Shown piece by piece: positions 16,906 to 24,551 of a stretch of 33,046 nt of DNA (positions are counted from its first letter, which is position 1; each line of letters begins with the position of its first letter). Origin of the DNA: Chloroflexota bacterium (GTDB lineage: Bacteria > Chloroflexota > Anaerolineae > JAAYEA01). Both the position numbers and the translations under genes were made by a program. Location of the stretch: assembly GCA_019873665.1 (NCBI GenBank), contig JAIOAV010000024.1:15738-48783 (forward strand). Reading direction: 5' to 3'. Under the pieces are notes generated by a model. The model made no database searches. It saw only the letters and a program-made list of their open reading frames with translations, and was not told the DNA's origin.

Positions 16906-18189
16906 ATGAAGTTCTCCTTGCAACACCCGCGCGACCAGCTCGTGACCATCATGCAGCGCATCTATGGCTACGGCATGACCACCACGTCCGGCGGCAACCT
17001 GTCCATTCTGGACGACAACGGGGACGTGTGGATCACGCCGGCGGGTGTGGACAAGGGCACGCTGCGCCCGGTGGATATCGTCTGCGTGGCGGCGGGCGGC
17101 GCGGTGCAGGGGCTGCACAAGCCCTCCTCGGAATACCCGTTCCACCGCGCCATCTATGACCGCCGCTCTGACGTGCGGGCCATCGTGCACGCGCACCCGC
17201 CCGCGCTCGTCTCGTTCAGCATCACGCGCCGCATCCCGGACACGATGATCTTGCCCCAGGCGCACGCCGTCTGCGGCGCGGTGGGGTATGCGCCATACGC
17301 GCTGCCCGGCAGCGCCCGGCTGGGCGAGGTGATCGCCGCTGCTTTCAGCGGCGGGCTGGATGTGGTGCTGCTGGAGAATCATGGCGTGGTCACGGTGGGG
17401 CGCGACCTGCTGGAGGCGTTTCAGCGCTTTGAGACGCTGGACTTTTGCGCGCGCACCATCATCCAGGCGTCCATTCTCGGGCCGGTGCAACTGCTCAGCG
17501 CGGCGCAGATCGAGATGTTCGAGTGTTGCCGCGTGACCTGGCCCGAATTTGCGCCCCCTTCCCACTCCAGTCGCGAGCGGGAGCTGCGCCAGCAGATCGT
17601 GCAGGTGGTGCATCGCGCCTATGACCAGCACCTGATGACCAGCACCGAGGGGACCGCGTCGGCGCGGGTGGACGAGCGTTCGTTTCTGATCACGCCCAGG
17701 GGCGTGGACCGCAAGTATCTGGAGATCGAGGACCTGGTGCTGATGCACGACGGTCAGCGAGAGGCGGGCAAGAACCCCAGCCGCGCCACGCGCCTCTACG
17801 CCGCCATCTACCGCGACCATCCGGAGATTGGCGCCATCATCAGCGCCCAGTCGCCCAATGCCGCCGCCTACAGCGTGACGCGCACCAAGCTCGACTCGCG
17901 CACTATCCCGGAGAGCTTTATCGTGTTGCGCGACATCCCGCTGGTCCCCTACGGGCAGCAGTTCGGCGATGGCGCGGCGATCTCGGTGGCATTGTCGCCC
18001 GCCACGCCGGTGGTGCTGATCCAGAACGACGCCATCCTCACGACCGGGGCGACGCTGATGCAGGCGTTTGACCGGCTGGAGGTGGCCGAGTTCAGCGCCC
18101 GCGCGCTGATCCACACGGCGGCGCTGGGACCGTTGGTGCCGATCGGTGACGAGGCGTTGGACGATCTGGAGGCGCACTTTCTCACCTAG
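16906..18189 (+). CDS. Tandem class II aldolase/adducin-domain protein with inactive second domain
   Basis: A 427-residue protein made of two class II aldolase domains, where the family norm is one domain of about 210-230 residues. The first (about 1-205) keeps all expected residues: S-G-G-N at 28-31 for phosphate binding, catalytic acid E76, zinc ligands H95 and H97 in HAHPP, and H159 in E-N-H-G. In the second (about 226-427) the same positions read S-T-E-G-T, A/R, S-A-Q-S-P (313-317) and Q-N-D (373-375), so the metal site is lost. Active relatives split or epimerise phosphorylated deoxy- or keto-sugars, or decarboxylate sugar acids. The start at 16906 follows GGAGGG; upstream in-frame codons overlap the promoter. 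The second half probably serves a structural or regulatory role (inference). Confidence 0.85.
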   Translation: MKFSLQHPRDQLVTIMQRIYGYGMTTTSGGNLSILDDNGDVWITPAGVDKGTLRPVDIVCVAAGGAVQGLHKPSSEYPFHRAIYDRRSDVRAIVHAHPPALVSFSITRRIPDTMILPQAHAVCGAVGYAPYALPGSARLGEVIAAAFSGGLDVVLLENHGVVTVGRDLLEAFQRFETLDFCARTIIQASILGPVQLLSAAQIEMFECCRVTWPEFAPPSHSSRERELRQQIVQVVHRAYDQHLMTSTEGTASARVDERSFLITPRGVDRKYLEIEDLVLMHDGQREAGKNPSRATRLYAAIYRDHPEIGAIISAQSPNAAAYSVTRTKLDSRTIPESFIVLRDIPLVPYGQQFGDGAAISVALSPATPVVLIQNDAILTTGATLMQAFDRLEVAEFSARALIHTAALGPLVPIGDEALDDLEAHFLT

Positions 18190-18257
18190 CGCCTGTGTCA
18201 ACCTTTGACATATGACATAACGAGAATTGGCCTATGTGATGAATGGAGGTTTGTGGC

Positions 18258-18644
18258 ATGAGTATTCTGCTAGTATCCGTCCTCTTTGTGGCGGGCATTG
18301 TGGTCCTGATTGTGGGCACGGTGTTGCTCACATCCAAGATGACCGACATGATGATCGGGGAAAAGCACCGCGCCATCGTGGCGGTGATTGACACGGGCCA
18401 ACCCCCGGACAAGTGGCGCAAGAAGTACGATCGCAAGATCGCCAGGCTGCGGCAGCAGCCGGGCCGCGAGGAGGAAGCCGCCGAGCTGGAGCGGGTCGCC
18501 AAAGCCGAGTATATGAAAAAGCTGGATGGCGCGATCAACTATATCAAGCAGACGCGCCTGGTGCGCAGCGAGGAGGCGCGCGCCTCGCTGCTCGTGGACC
18601 TGAACGCCGTCCGTGAGAAGTGGCAACGGGGCGAGGGCATCTGA
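18258..18644 (+). CDS. Small single-pass membrane protein, paralogue of the gene at 6824-7243
   Basis: A 128-residue protein with one N-terminal hydrophobic helix (residues about 2-24) and a positively charged helical tail. The start is ATG at 18258, seven bases after GGAGGT at 18245-18250; an earlier in-frame ATG at 18243 has no ribosome site. Homology to the 139-residue protein in the minus-strand arm is visible: W53-R-x-x-Y57, A-K-x-x-(F/Y) around residue 82, and R119-E-x-W122, with the same 69-residue distance between the conserved tryptophans. It sits between the double aldolase and the FAD oxidoreductase. A TTGACA at 18205-18210 could mark its own promoter, but no good -10 follows. Function unknown. 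Confidence 0.75.
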   Translation: MSILLVSVLFVAGIVVLIVGTVLLTSKMTDMMIGEKHRAIVAVIDTGQPPDKWRKKYDRKIARLRQQPGREEEAAELERVAKAEYMKKLDGAINYIKQTRLVRSEEARASLLVDLNAVREKWQRGEGI

Positions 18645-18744
18645 CGTGGGCGCCGGCCTGGTGGGGCTCGTGATTGCGCTGCGGTGAGAACATGAGAACG
18701 TTTCCGGGGGGTGCCCCAAGGCTGACCCGGCCAGGAGGCAGGGC

Positions 18745-19950
18745 ATGGATTTCGCGTGGGAATATGATGTCGTCGTAGCGGGGGGCGGCGTGGCGGGAGT
18801 GGCGGCGGCGCTCCAGGCCGCGCGTGCCGGTCTCCGCACGGCGCTGGTGGAGAAAATGGTGCTCTGCGGCGGACTCGCCACTGCGGGCCTGATCAACATC
18901 TACTTGCAGCTTTGTGACGGGCATGGCCATCAGGTGATCTATGGGATCGCGGAGGAGATGATGCGCCTCAGCCTGCGCTACGGGCCGGGGGAGATCCCGG
19001 CGGCGTGGCGGGGAGACGGGCTGGCGCGCGACGGCGTGCGCTATCGCACCGCTTTCATGCCCGCCGCGCTGGCGCTGGCGTTGGACGAGGCGCTGGAGGA
19101 CGCGGGCGTGACGCTCTGGCTGGACACGCTGGTGTGCCTGCCGATACGGGAGGGGATACGCGTCGCCGGCGTGATGGTGGAGAACAAGAGCGGGCGTGGC
19201 ACGCTGCGCGCGTCGTGCGTGGTGGATGCTACAGGCGACGCTGATGTCGCGTATCGCGCCGGCGCGCCCTGCGTGGACGAGGGCAATTGGCTGTCACTTT
19301 GGGCGCTGCAAGCCGCGGCCGGTCATGCGCCGGACACCCAGCAGCCGCTGGGGCGTATCCCGGGGGTGGGCATGGTGCTTTTGGGCGCTGATTCGAACGG
19401 CAAGCGGATGCCGCCCGATATGGAGAAGCTGCATGGCACCGACGCTGAGCAGGTGACGCGCTATGTGCTGGAGAGTCGGAGGCTGCTCCGTGCCTACTAT
19501 CGGGAGCAATACGCCAGCGGCGCTTTCGACCGCGAGACGTTGTATCCGCTGACGCTCCCCACGATGGCGCAGTTCCGCACCACGCGCCGCATCGTGGGAC
19601 GCGAGACAGTGCGAGATGGCGCGGCCAATCTGCATCAGCCCACGTCCATCGGTCTAGCGCCCGACTGGCGCAGAGGGGAGGATGTGTGGGAGATCCCCTA
19701 CGGGGCGCTGCTGCCGCAATCGGTTGCGGGGCTGCTGGTGGCGGGGCGTTGCATCTCGTCTGAGCGAGATGTATGGGAGGTCACGCGCGTCATCCCGCCG
19801 GCGGCGCTCACGGGCCAGGTGGCCGGCCTCGCCGCCGCGCTCGCCATCCAACGCGGCACGACGCCGGATCAGCTCGCGGCAGAGGATGTGCAGCGCGCGC
19901 TGGCTGCCGAGGGGCTGCCATGCCATCTGCGCGACGTTCTCGCGGCTTGA
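18745..19950 (+). CDS. FAD-dependent oxidoreductase (FAD_oxidored family)
   Basis: A 401-residue flavoprotein. The N-terminal dinucleotide fold shows V-V-V-A-G-G-G-V-A-G (G13, G15, G18) and an acidic end of the second strand (V-E-K near residue 35), then a C-G-G-L-A-T motif near 41-46. A second FAD contact, V-V-D-A-T-G-D-A-D, lies near 162-170. The C-terminal hallmark G-L-L-V-A-G-R-C-I-S-S near 331-341 followed by A-A-L-T-G-Q-V-A-G-L-A-A-A-L is typical of the FAD_oxidored (PF12831-type) family often found with carbohydrate genes. It is soluble with no signal peptide. The start follows AGGAGG by six bases. It is the last gene of the plus-strand arm and converges on the dockerin gene 21 bases later. 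It may oxidise a sugar-derived intermediate; the substrate is not known. Confidence 0.82.
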   Translation: MDFAWEYDVVVAGGGVAGVAAALQAARAGLRTALVEKMVLCGGLATAGLINIYLQLCDGHGHQVIYGIAEEMMRLSLRYGPGEIPAAWRGDGLARDGVRYRTAFMPAALALALDEALEDAGVTLWLDTLVCLPIREGIRVAGVMVENKSGRGTLRASCVVDATGDADVAYRAGAPCVDEGNWLSLWALQAAAGHAPDTQQPLGRIPGVGMVLLGADSNGKRMPPDMEKLHGTDAEQVTRYVLESRRLLRAYYREQYASGAFDRETLYPLTLPTMAQFRTTRRIVGRETVRDGAANLHQPTSIGLAPDWRRGEDVWEIPYGALLPQSVAGLLVAGRCISSERDVWEVTRVIPPAALTGQVAGLAAALAIQRGTTPDQLAAEDVQRALAAEGLPCHLRDVLAA

Positions 19951-19971
19951 GGTTGGCGGCGCGCCCGGCCC

Positions 19972-20865
19972 TCAGCGCGAGACGCGCAGCAGGAGCGGGC
20001 CGTGCTTGGCAAAGTTGCTGCGCAATAGCGAAAAGTCGAGGATATCCACGATCCCATCCTGATTGAAATCCGCGCGTCCATCCGTGGTGGCAAAGACGAG
20101 GCGCAGGATGGAAAAGTCGGTGATATCCACCACGTCGTCGTCGTTGGCATCTCCTTCCCAGAGCGTGCCCAGGTCGAGATCGTTGGGACCGGGCAACAGC
20201 ACGATGCTGGCGATGCGGTTGCTGATCGTATGCGCGTTCTTCACGGTGATTTGCTGCGGGCCGCCCGGCACATCCAGCAGCACAAAGCGCCCGGAGGTAT
20301 CGGTCCAGGTGGTATAGGTGGCGTTTCCCACCTGCACGCGCAGCGCCACGACCCAGGGGATGGCGGGGGGCGTGGGGCGCGCCTGTAAAGAGACGCGGCC
20401 CAGCAGCGTGACCGTCTGCGGCGTCGCCGTGGGCGTGGGGGCAGGTGTGGCCGTGGGCGTGGGGGTGACGGGAGGAATCCAGCCCGGTATGCTCACCGTG
20501 AGGTCCAGCCGTGCCTTGGCGCCGGAGGCCCAGGTGCTGCTGGGTGAAGCGAGGTAGCCAGCGACGTAGAAAAGCACCGTGTCACCTGGCACGCCGCCGT
20601 CCTTTTGCGGGCTGTCGGGATCATCGCCCACAACATCTAGCGCGTACCAGCCGCCGCCGGTAGTGTGCGTGGTTGCATACGTGACACCGCCGATGCGCGC
20701 CTCGACGATGACCCAGTCCGTTGCCAAAGCCCCGTTGATCGTTACTGTGCCCCATGGCGAGTAGGGAATGGGCGGCGCGGCCCGTACAGCGGCGGCGCAG
20801 ATGAGGCTGCAGATCGCGAGCACGAGGACAGCGGCCAGTCCCCGGCAGAGGCTAGTGTGACGCAT
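19972..20865 (-). CDS. Secreted protein with dockerin-like calcium repeats (first paralogue)
   Basis: A 297-residue exported protein. A signal peptide covers about residues 1-29, ending at A-V-R-A. A beta-rich domain (about 30-130) with G-W-Y-A-L-D-V precedes a Thr-Pro linker (about 134-150), then a second beta domain (about 152-232) with G-R-F-V-L-L-D-V-P-G-G like a carboxypeptidase regulatory or Ig-like module. The C-terminus (from 237) has two 12-residue calcium loops, D-A-N-D-D-D-V-V-D-I-T-D and D-F-N-Q-D-G-I-V-D-I-L-D, each followed by F-S-x-L-R, forming a type I dockerin-like domain. No catalytic domain is visible. The start at 20865 follows GAGGGAT. No cohesin or sortase signal is present in the window, so the partner is unknown; it may simply be a calcium-stabilised tail. 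Confidence 0.82.
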   Translation of the reverse strand: MRHTSLCRGLAAVLVLAICSLICAAAVRAAPPIPYSPWGTVTINGALATDWVIVEARIGGVTYATTHTTGGGWYALDVVGDDPDSPQKDGGVPGDTVLFYVAGYLASPSSTWASGAKARLDLTVSIPGWIPPVTPTPTATPAPTPTATPQTVTLLGRVSLQARPTPPAIPWVVALRVQVGNATYTTWTDTSGRFVLLDVPGGPQQITVKNAHTISNRIASIVLLPGPNDLDLGTLWEGDANDDDVVDITDFSILRLVFATTDGRADFNQDGIVDILDFSLLRSNFAKHGPLLLRVSR

Positions 20866-21003
20866 TGGCTATCCCTCGCCTCTGGCGCAGACCAGAGACC
20901 GATGACGTGTGGCCCCCCACTGATGATCTACCCAATTGTACTCCAAAACGCCCAGACCACCAGCGACGCAGGCCGCTTGGCCTCCGCGCTGAGCAGCTCA
21001 GTC

Positions 21004-21269
21004 TGTCATGGCGAGCCGCGTAGCGGCGCAGCCATCCCCCTGAATGGCCGGTTGGAGATTGCTTTGGTCGCTTTGCTCCCTCGCAATGACACGTCGTGTT
21101 GTCATGGCGAGCGCAGTTTGCGAAGCCATCCCCCGCTAGCATAAGAGGGGATTGCTTCGGGCTTCGCCCTCGCAATGACACGTCGTGTTGTCATGGCGAG
21201 CGCAGTTTGCGCAGCCATCCCCCGCTAGCGTAAGAGGGGATTGCTTCGGGCTTCGCCCTGGCCATGACA
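21004..21269. repeat. Cluster of three palindromic intergenic repeats (left)
   Basis: Three copies, 21004-21091, 21100-21180 and 21189-21269, each begin TGTCATGGCGAGC and end in (C/T)(A/C)ATGACA or similar, with a central GC-rich turn (CCCCGCTAGC..AAGAGGGG) so that each can fold as a long imperfect hairpin. The two 8-base gaps are identical (CGTCGTGT), so copies two and three arose by tandem duplication of an 89-bp unit. They fill the space between the two dockerin genes. They resemble the 'TGTCATTGCGAG' class of small non-autonomous repeats seen in many bacterial phyla. Short open frames inside them are artefacts. Confidence 0.85.
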
Positions 21270-21319
21270 CGCGAATGGGCCGAGGTGTACGCGCTTTGTC
21301 GAATGCCTCGTTGACTTCA

Positions 21320-22444
21320 CTAACTGTCCGGGATCAACGGCATCTGGATCGGGCCGTAGCGGCCAAAGTTCGTGCGCAGCAGCGAAAAGTCCACGATGTC
21401 CACGATGCCATCTTGGTTGAAATCGGCGCGTGGGTCGGCGGTGCCAAAGATGCTGCGCAGCACGGAGAAATCGGCGATATCCACTACATCGTCGTCGTTG
21501 GCGTCCCCCTCGCGCAGCAGCCCGAGTGATAGCGTATTCTCCCCCGCCATGAGAGCCGCGCCGAGTAGGATATTCGTCAGCGTGTGGCGATTCTTGACCC
21601 GGATCTCATACGTCCCGGGAGTGAGCCCGGCGAGCGCAAAACGCCCGAACGTGTCGGTCTCGACAGTATGCAGCGCGCCGCCCACGGTAAGGCGCAGCGG
21701 CATCACCCATTGCGCGTGGGGTGGTGCAGGGCGTCCCTGGGCCTGGATCTGGCCGAGGAGGGTGGCGCTGCCGGGCAGCGGCGTGCTGGTGATGGTAGGC
21801 GTGGGCGCCGGGGTGCCCGTCGTGGGCGTGGCCGTCGGCGTGGCGGTCCGCGTGGCGCTGGGGGTCGCCGTAGGTGAAGCGGTCGGCACGGATGTCCAGG
21901 TCGCGGTACGCGTCGCCGTCGGCAGAACCGATGTCGCGGTTCTCGTGGGCGTGGTGGTGGGCACGACGGTCCATGTGGCGGTGGGCACCGGGGTGGTGGC
22001 GGTCGCGGTCGGGGTGGCTGTGGGCGGGGTGGTCTGTGTCGCGGTCGGCGTCACGGTGGGCGTGGCGACGGTCAGGGTGAAGTCAATCCGTTCACTGACG
22101 CCGCTGGCCCAGACGGCGGTCTGCGGCATGGTCTGCCCGTTCACCTGGAAGGTGATGATCTCCCCCGGCAGGCCGCCCTGCTTGCCGTCCGTTTCCGGGT
22201 CCTCACCGGGCACGTCCAGGGCATACCACCCCTGATTTGTCACGCTCAGGCCGTAGCGGACACCGCCGATCCAAGCCGTCACGAGTGTGCCATTGGGCGC
22301 GAATACGCCGTTGATCATCACCGTACCAATGGCACTGAAGGGCAGTGGCGGCACGGCCAGCGCGGGCGCAGCCGCGTGCGGCGCCAGCCATGCTATGGCC
22401 ACCAGCAGCACGAAAAACGTGCGATGCTTCTGCATATCTGTCAT
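21320..22444 (-). CDS. Secreted protein with long Thr-Pro linker and dockerin-like repeats (second paralogue)
   Basis: A 374-residue paralogue of the neighbouring dockerin protein with the same domain order. The signal peptide spans about residues 1-31; a first beta domain with G-W-Y-A-L-D-V-P-G-E-D follows, then a roughly 100-residue linker rich in T-A-T-P and T-P-T repeats (about 127-230). Next come a second beta domain (G-R-F-A-L-A-G-L-T-P-G-T-Y-E-I) and, from residue 312, paired calcium loops D-A-N-D-D-D-V-V-D-I-A-D and D-F-N-Q-D-G-I-V-D-I-V-D. The linker is about five times longer than in the first paralogue, probably by repeat expansion. ATG at 22444 is preferred because GAGGTGG precedes it and the promoter at 22485-22514 gives a 34-base leader; ATG at 22435 is an alternative. 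No enzyme domain is visible. Confidence 0.8.
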   Translation of the reverse strand: MTDMQKHRTFFVLLVAIAWLAPHAAAPALAVPPLPFSAIGTVMINGVFAPNGTLVTAWIGGVRYGLSVTNQGWYALDVPGEDPETDGKQGGLPGEIITFQVNGQTMPQTAVWASGVSERIDFTLTVATPTVTPTATQTTPPTATPTATATTPVPTATWTVVPTTTPTRTATSVLPTATRTATWTSVPTASPTATPSATRTATPTATPTTGTPAPTPTITSTPLPGSATLLGQIQAQGRPAPPHAQWVMPLRLTVGGALHTVETDTFGRFALAGLTPGTYEIRVKNRHTLTNILLGAALMAGENTLSLGLLREGDANDDDVVDIADFSVLRSIFGTADPRADFNQDGIVDIVDFSLLRTNFGRYGPIQMPLIPDS

Positions 22445-22484
22445 CCCCCCACCTCTGATGGCCCAATGCTCGGAAACACCGCCG

Positions 22485-22514
22485 ATTATATCATAGCTCG
22501 CGCCAATGGTGCAA
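22485..22514 (-). promoter_or_regulatory. Promoter of the second dockerin-like gene
   Basis: On the minus strand TATAAT (plus 22485-22490) is preceded by TGA, giving an extended -10, and by TTGCAC (22509-22514) at 18 bases. Transcription should start near 22478. Confidence 0.6.
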
Positions 22515-22606
22515 AACGGCAAATGGCGGGGCGTGTAACCGCTTCGATGACGCTGACAGTGTCATAGCCCCATGCCGCCAGCGGGTGTCCCATACTACCA
22601 CCGCCC

Positions 22607-22916
22607 TGTCATGGCGAGCGACCGAAGGGAGTGAAGCGATCTCCCGCTGGCGTAGGAGGGGATTGCTTCGGTCGCTTTGCTCCCTCGCAATGACCTGCGG
22701 CCCTGTCATGGCGAGCCGCACCGCGGCGAAGCCATCCCCCGCTGGCGTAGGGGGGATTGCTTCGGTCGCTTTGCTCCTTCGCAATGACATAGAGGTTGTC
22801 ATGGCGAGCCGCACCGCGGCGAAGCCATCCCCCGCTGGCGTAGGAGGGGATTGCTGCGGTCGCTTCGCTTCCTCGCAATGACACGGGGGCGAGCGCTGCG
22901 GTCGCTCGCGGTGACA
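22607..22916. repeat. Cluster of three palindromic intergenic repeats plus a fragment (right)
   Basis: Copies at 22607-22694, 22704-22789 and 22797-22883 belong to the same family as those at 21004-21269: TGTCATGGCGAGC at one end, GGGGATTGCTTCGGTCGCTTTGCTCC..GCAATGACA at the other. A shortened end (about 22888-22916) is a decayed fourth copy. Spacers differ here, unlike in the left cluster. They occupy the region between the dockerin gene and the livF terminator, so the second dockerin gene is bracketed on both sides by the same element. Confidence 0.85.
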
Positions 22917-22984
22917 TGAAGTGAGACCATGGTTGCAGTGCTAGAGCGACGGAGGAAAGGCCGGGCAGGCCGGGCGCAACAGAA

Positions 22985-23009
22985 AAGGGCGGACATGCAG
23001 GCCGCCCTT
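22985..23009 (-). terminator. Terminator of the liv operon
   Basis: AAGGGCGG (22985-22992) pairs with CCGCCCTT (23002-23009) around a nine-base loop. Read on the minus strand the stem is followed by TTCTGTT, a modest uridine tract. It lies 11 bases past the livF stop. Confidence 0.75.
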
Positions 23010-23019
23010 CGCGTGGCGG

Positions 23020-23763
23020 CTAATTCAGTCCGGACGTATCCGCCGCAGCCACGGCCTCGCCGAGGTAGATCGCCTTGACGCGGGGGTTGTCCAGTAGCGC
23101 GCGCGCCGAGCCTGCCAAGGCGATCTGCCCCGTCTCCAGCACATAGGCGCGGTTTGCCACCGAGAGCGCCATGGCAGCATTCTGCTCCACCAGCAGCACT
23201 GTCGTCCCGCGCGCGTTGATCTCCCTGATGACGTCAAAGATCGTCTCCACGAGCATCGGCGCCAACCCCATGGAGGGCTCGTCCAGCAGCAGCAGCCGGG
23301 GCGACGACATGAGCGCGCGTCCGATGGAGAGCATCTGCTGCTCGCCGCCGCTCAAGGTGCCGGCCACCTGCTTGCGCCGCTTCGCCAGGACGGGAAAGAT
23401 CTCGAATACGCGCGCCAGGTCGCGCTGAATGCCCTGCCGGTCGCGCCGGGTGTAGGCTCCCATCTCCAGGTTCTCGCGCACCGTCATGCGGCTAAAGATG
23501 CGCCGTCCCTCCGGGCATTGCGAGATGCCCAGCTCGACCATGCGGTGCGCGGGGGTGCCATCGCATCGCTCCCCCTCGAACCAGATGCTCCCCTCACGCG
23601 GGTGCAGGATGCCGGAGATGGTGTTCAGGAGCGTCGTCTTGCCCGCGCCGTTGCCGCCGATCAGCGTAACGATCTCGCCCCGCTCCACATAGAGGGAGAC
23701 GCCTTTCAAGGCGTGGATGTTGCCATAGTAAGTATGGATGTCCCGTATCTCAAGCATGGACAT
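23020..23763 (-). CDS. livF: Branched-chain amino acid-type ABC transporter ATP-binding protein LivF
   Basis: A 247-residue ATPase of the LivF type. Walker A GGNGAGKTT is at residues 36-44, the signature L-S-G-G-E-Q-Q at 137-143, and Walker B L-L-L-L-D-E-P at 157-163 followed by S-M-G-L-A-P, the LivF hallmark. Y-G-N-I-H-A-L-K-G-V near the start is also typical. The start ATG at 23763 has GGAG six bases upstream and overlaps the end of livG by 14 bases, so translation is coupled. It is last in the operon and closed by a terminator. Such systems import branched-chain or other amino acids, amides or urea. Confidence 0.94.
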   Translation of the reverse strand: MSMLEIRDIHTYYGNIHALKGVSLYVERGEIVTLIGGNGAGKTTLLNTISGILHPREGSIWFEGERCDGTPAHRMVELGISQCPEGRRIFSRMTVRENLEMGAYTRRDRQGIQRDLARVFEIFPVLAKRRKQVAGTLSGGEQQMLSIGRALMSSPRLLLLDEPSMGLAPMLVETIFDVIREINARGTTVLLVEQNAAMALSVANRAYVLETGQIALAGSARALLDNPRVKAIYLGEAVAAADTSGLN

Positions 23764-24550
23764 GTGCGGCTCCGTTGTGCGGCTTGCCCAGATACGCCTC
23801 GATCACCCTGGGGTTGGCCTGGATCTCGTCCGGCGTCCCCTCGGCGATCTTGGTGCCATAGTCCAGCACCGTCACCCAGTCGGAAATCCCCATCACGACC
23901 TTCATATCATGCTCGATCAGGAGGACGGTCAGGCCCTGTTCGTCGCGCAGGCGCTGGATGAAAACCATCAGGTCCGCTGTCTCGCGCGGGTTCATGCCCG
24001 CCGTCGGCTCATCCAGCAACAACAGTCGGGGCTTGCTCGCCAGCGCGCGGGCGATCTCTAGGCGGCGCTGGTCGCCATAGGGGAGGTTGCGCGCCAGCAC
24101 ATCTCCTTTGCCCGCGAGCCCGACAAAGGCCAGCAGCTCTTCCGCCTCCTGGCGGGCCCTGGCCTCCTCGCGGCGGCTGGCAGGCAGTCCCAGTACAGCT
24201 CCCAATACGCCGGAGCGCAGGCGGGCGTGCTGCCCCACCAGGATATTCTCCAGCGCAGTCATCCCGGCAAAGAGGCGGATGTTCTGAAAGGTGCGCGAGA
24301 TGCCGAGCGCCATGATCTGATCCGGCCGACGATCCGCTAGCGGCACGTCGTCAAAGATGAGCGTGCCGCGCTCCGGGCGGTAAAAGCCGGTAATGCAGTT
24401 AAAGAAGGTGGTTTTCCCCGCGCCGTTCGGGCCGATGATGCTGCAAATGCTCCGTGGCGGCAGCAGAAGGTCCACCTCTTTGACAGCGGTGAGGCCGCCG
24501 AATTGCTTTGTAACGCGTTGTGCCTTCAAGATATAGGTATCCACGGTCAT
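23750..24550 (-). CDS. livG: Branched-chain amino acid-type ABC transporter ATP-binding protein LivG
   Basis: A 266-residue ATPase paired with LivF. Walker A GPNGAGKTT is at residues 40-48; the variant signature L-P-Y-G-D-Q-R-R at 156-163 is normal for LivG; Walker B L-L-L-L-D-E-P at 176-182 is followed by T-A-G-M-N-P. The I-S-R-T-F-Q-N-I-R-L-F segment near 84-94 is a LivG marker. The ATG at 24550 follows GGAGGTGTG and lies one base past the livM stop. Confidence 0.94.
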   Translation of the reverse strand: MTVDTYILKAQRVTKQFGGLTAVKEVDLLLPPRSICSIIGPNGAGKTTFFNCITGFYRPERGTLIFDDVPLADRRPDQIMALGISRTFQNIRLFAGMTALENILVGQHARLRSGVLGAVLGLPASRREEARARQEAEELLAFVGLAGKGDVLARNLPYGDQRRLEIARALASKPRLLLLDEPTAGMNPRETADLMVFIQRLRDEQGLTVLLIEHDMKVVMGISDWVTVLDYGTKIAEGTPDEIQANPRVIEAYLGKPHNGAAHVHA

Positions 24551-24551
24551 A

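Noticed and set aside
18645-18744. A 13-codon GTG-initiated peptide after the second small membrane protein
   Set aside because: Too short to judge, no separate ribosome site; most likely untranslated spacer.
21004-22916. Possible CRISPR array
   Set aside because: Units are 81-88 bases with internal symmetry, only six copies in two clusters, and the spacers are 7-9 bases or identical; no cas genes are nearby.
22491-22996. Short open frames inside the palindromic repeats
   Set aside because: They recur because the repeat recurs; peptides of this sort are well-known false gene calls in repeats of this type.
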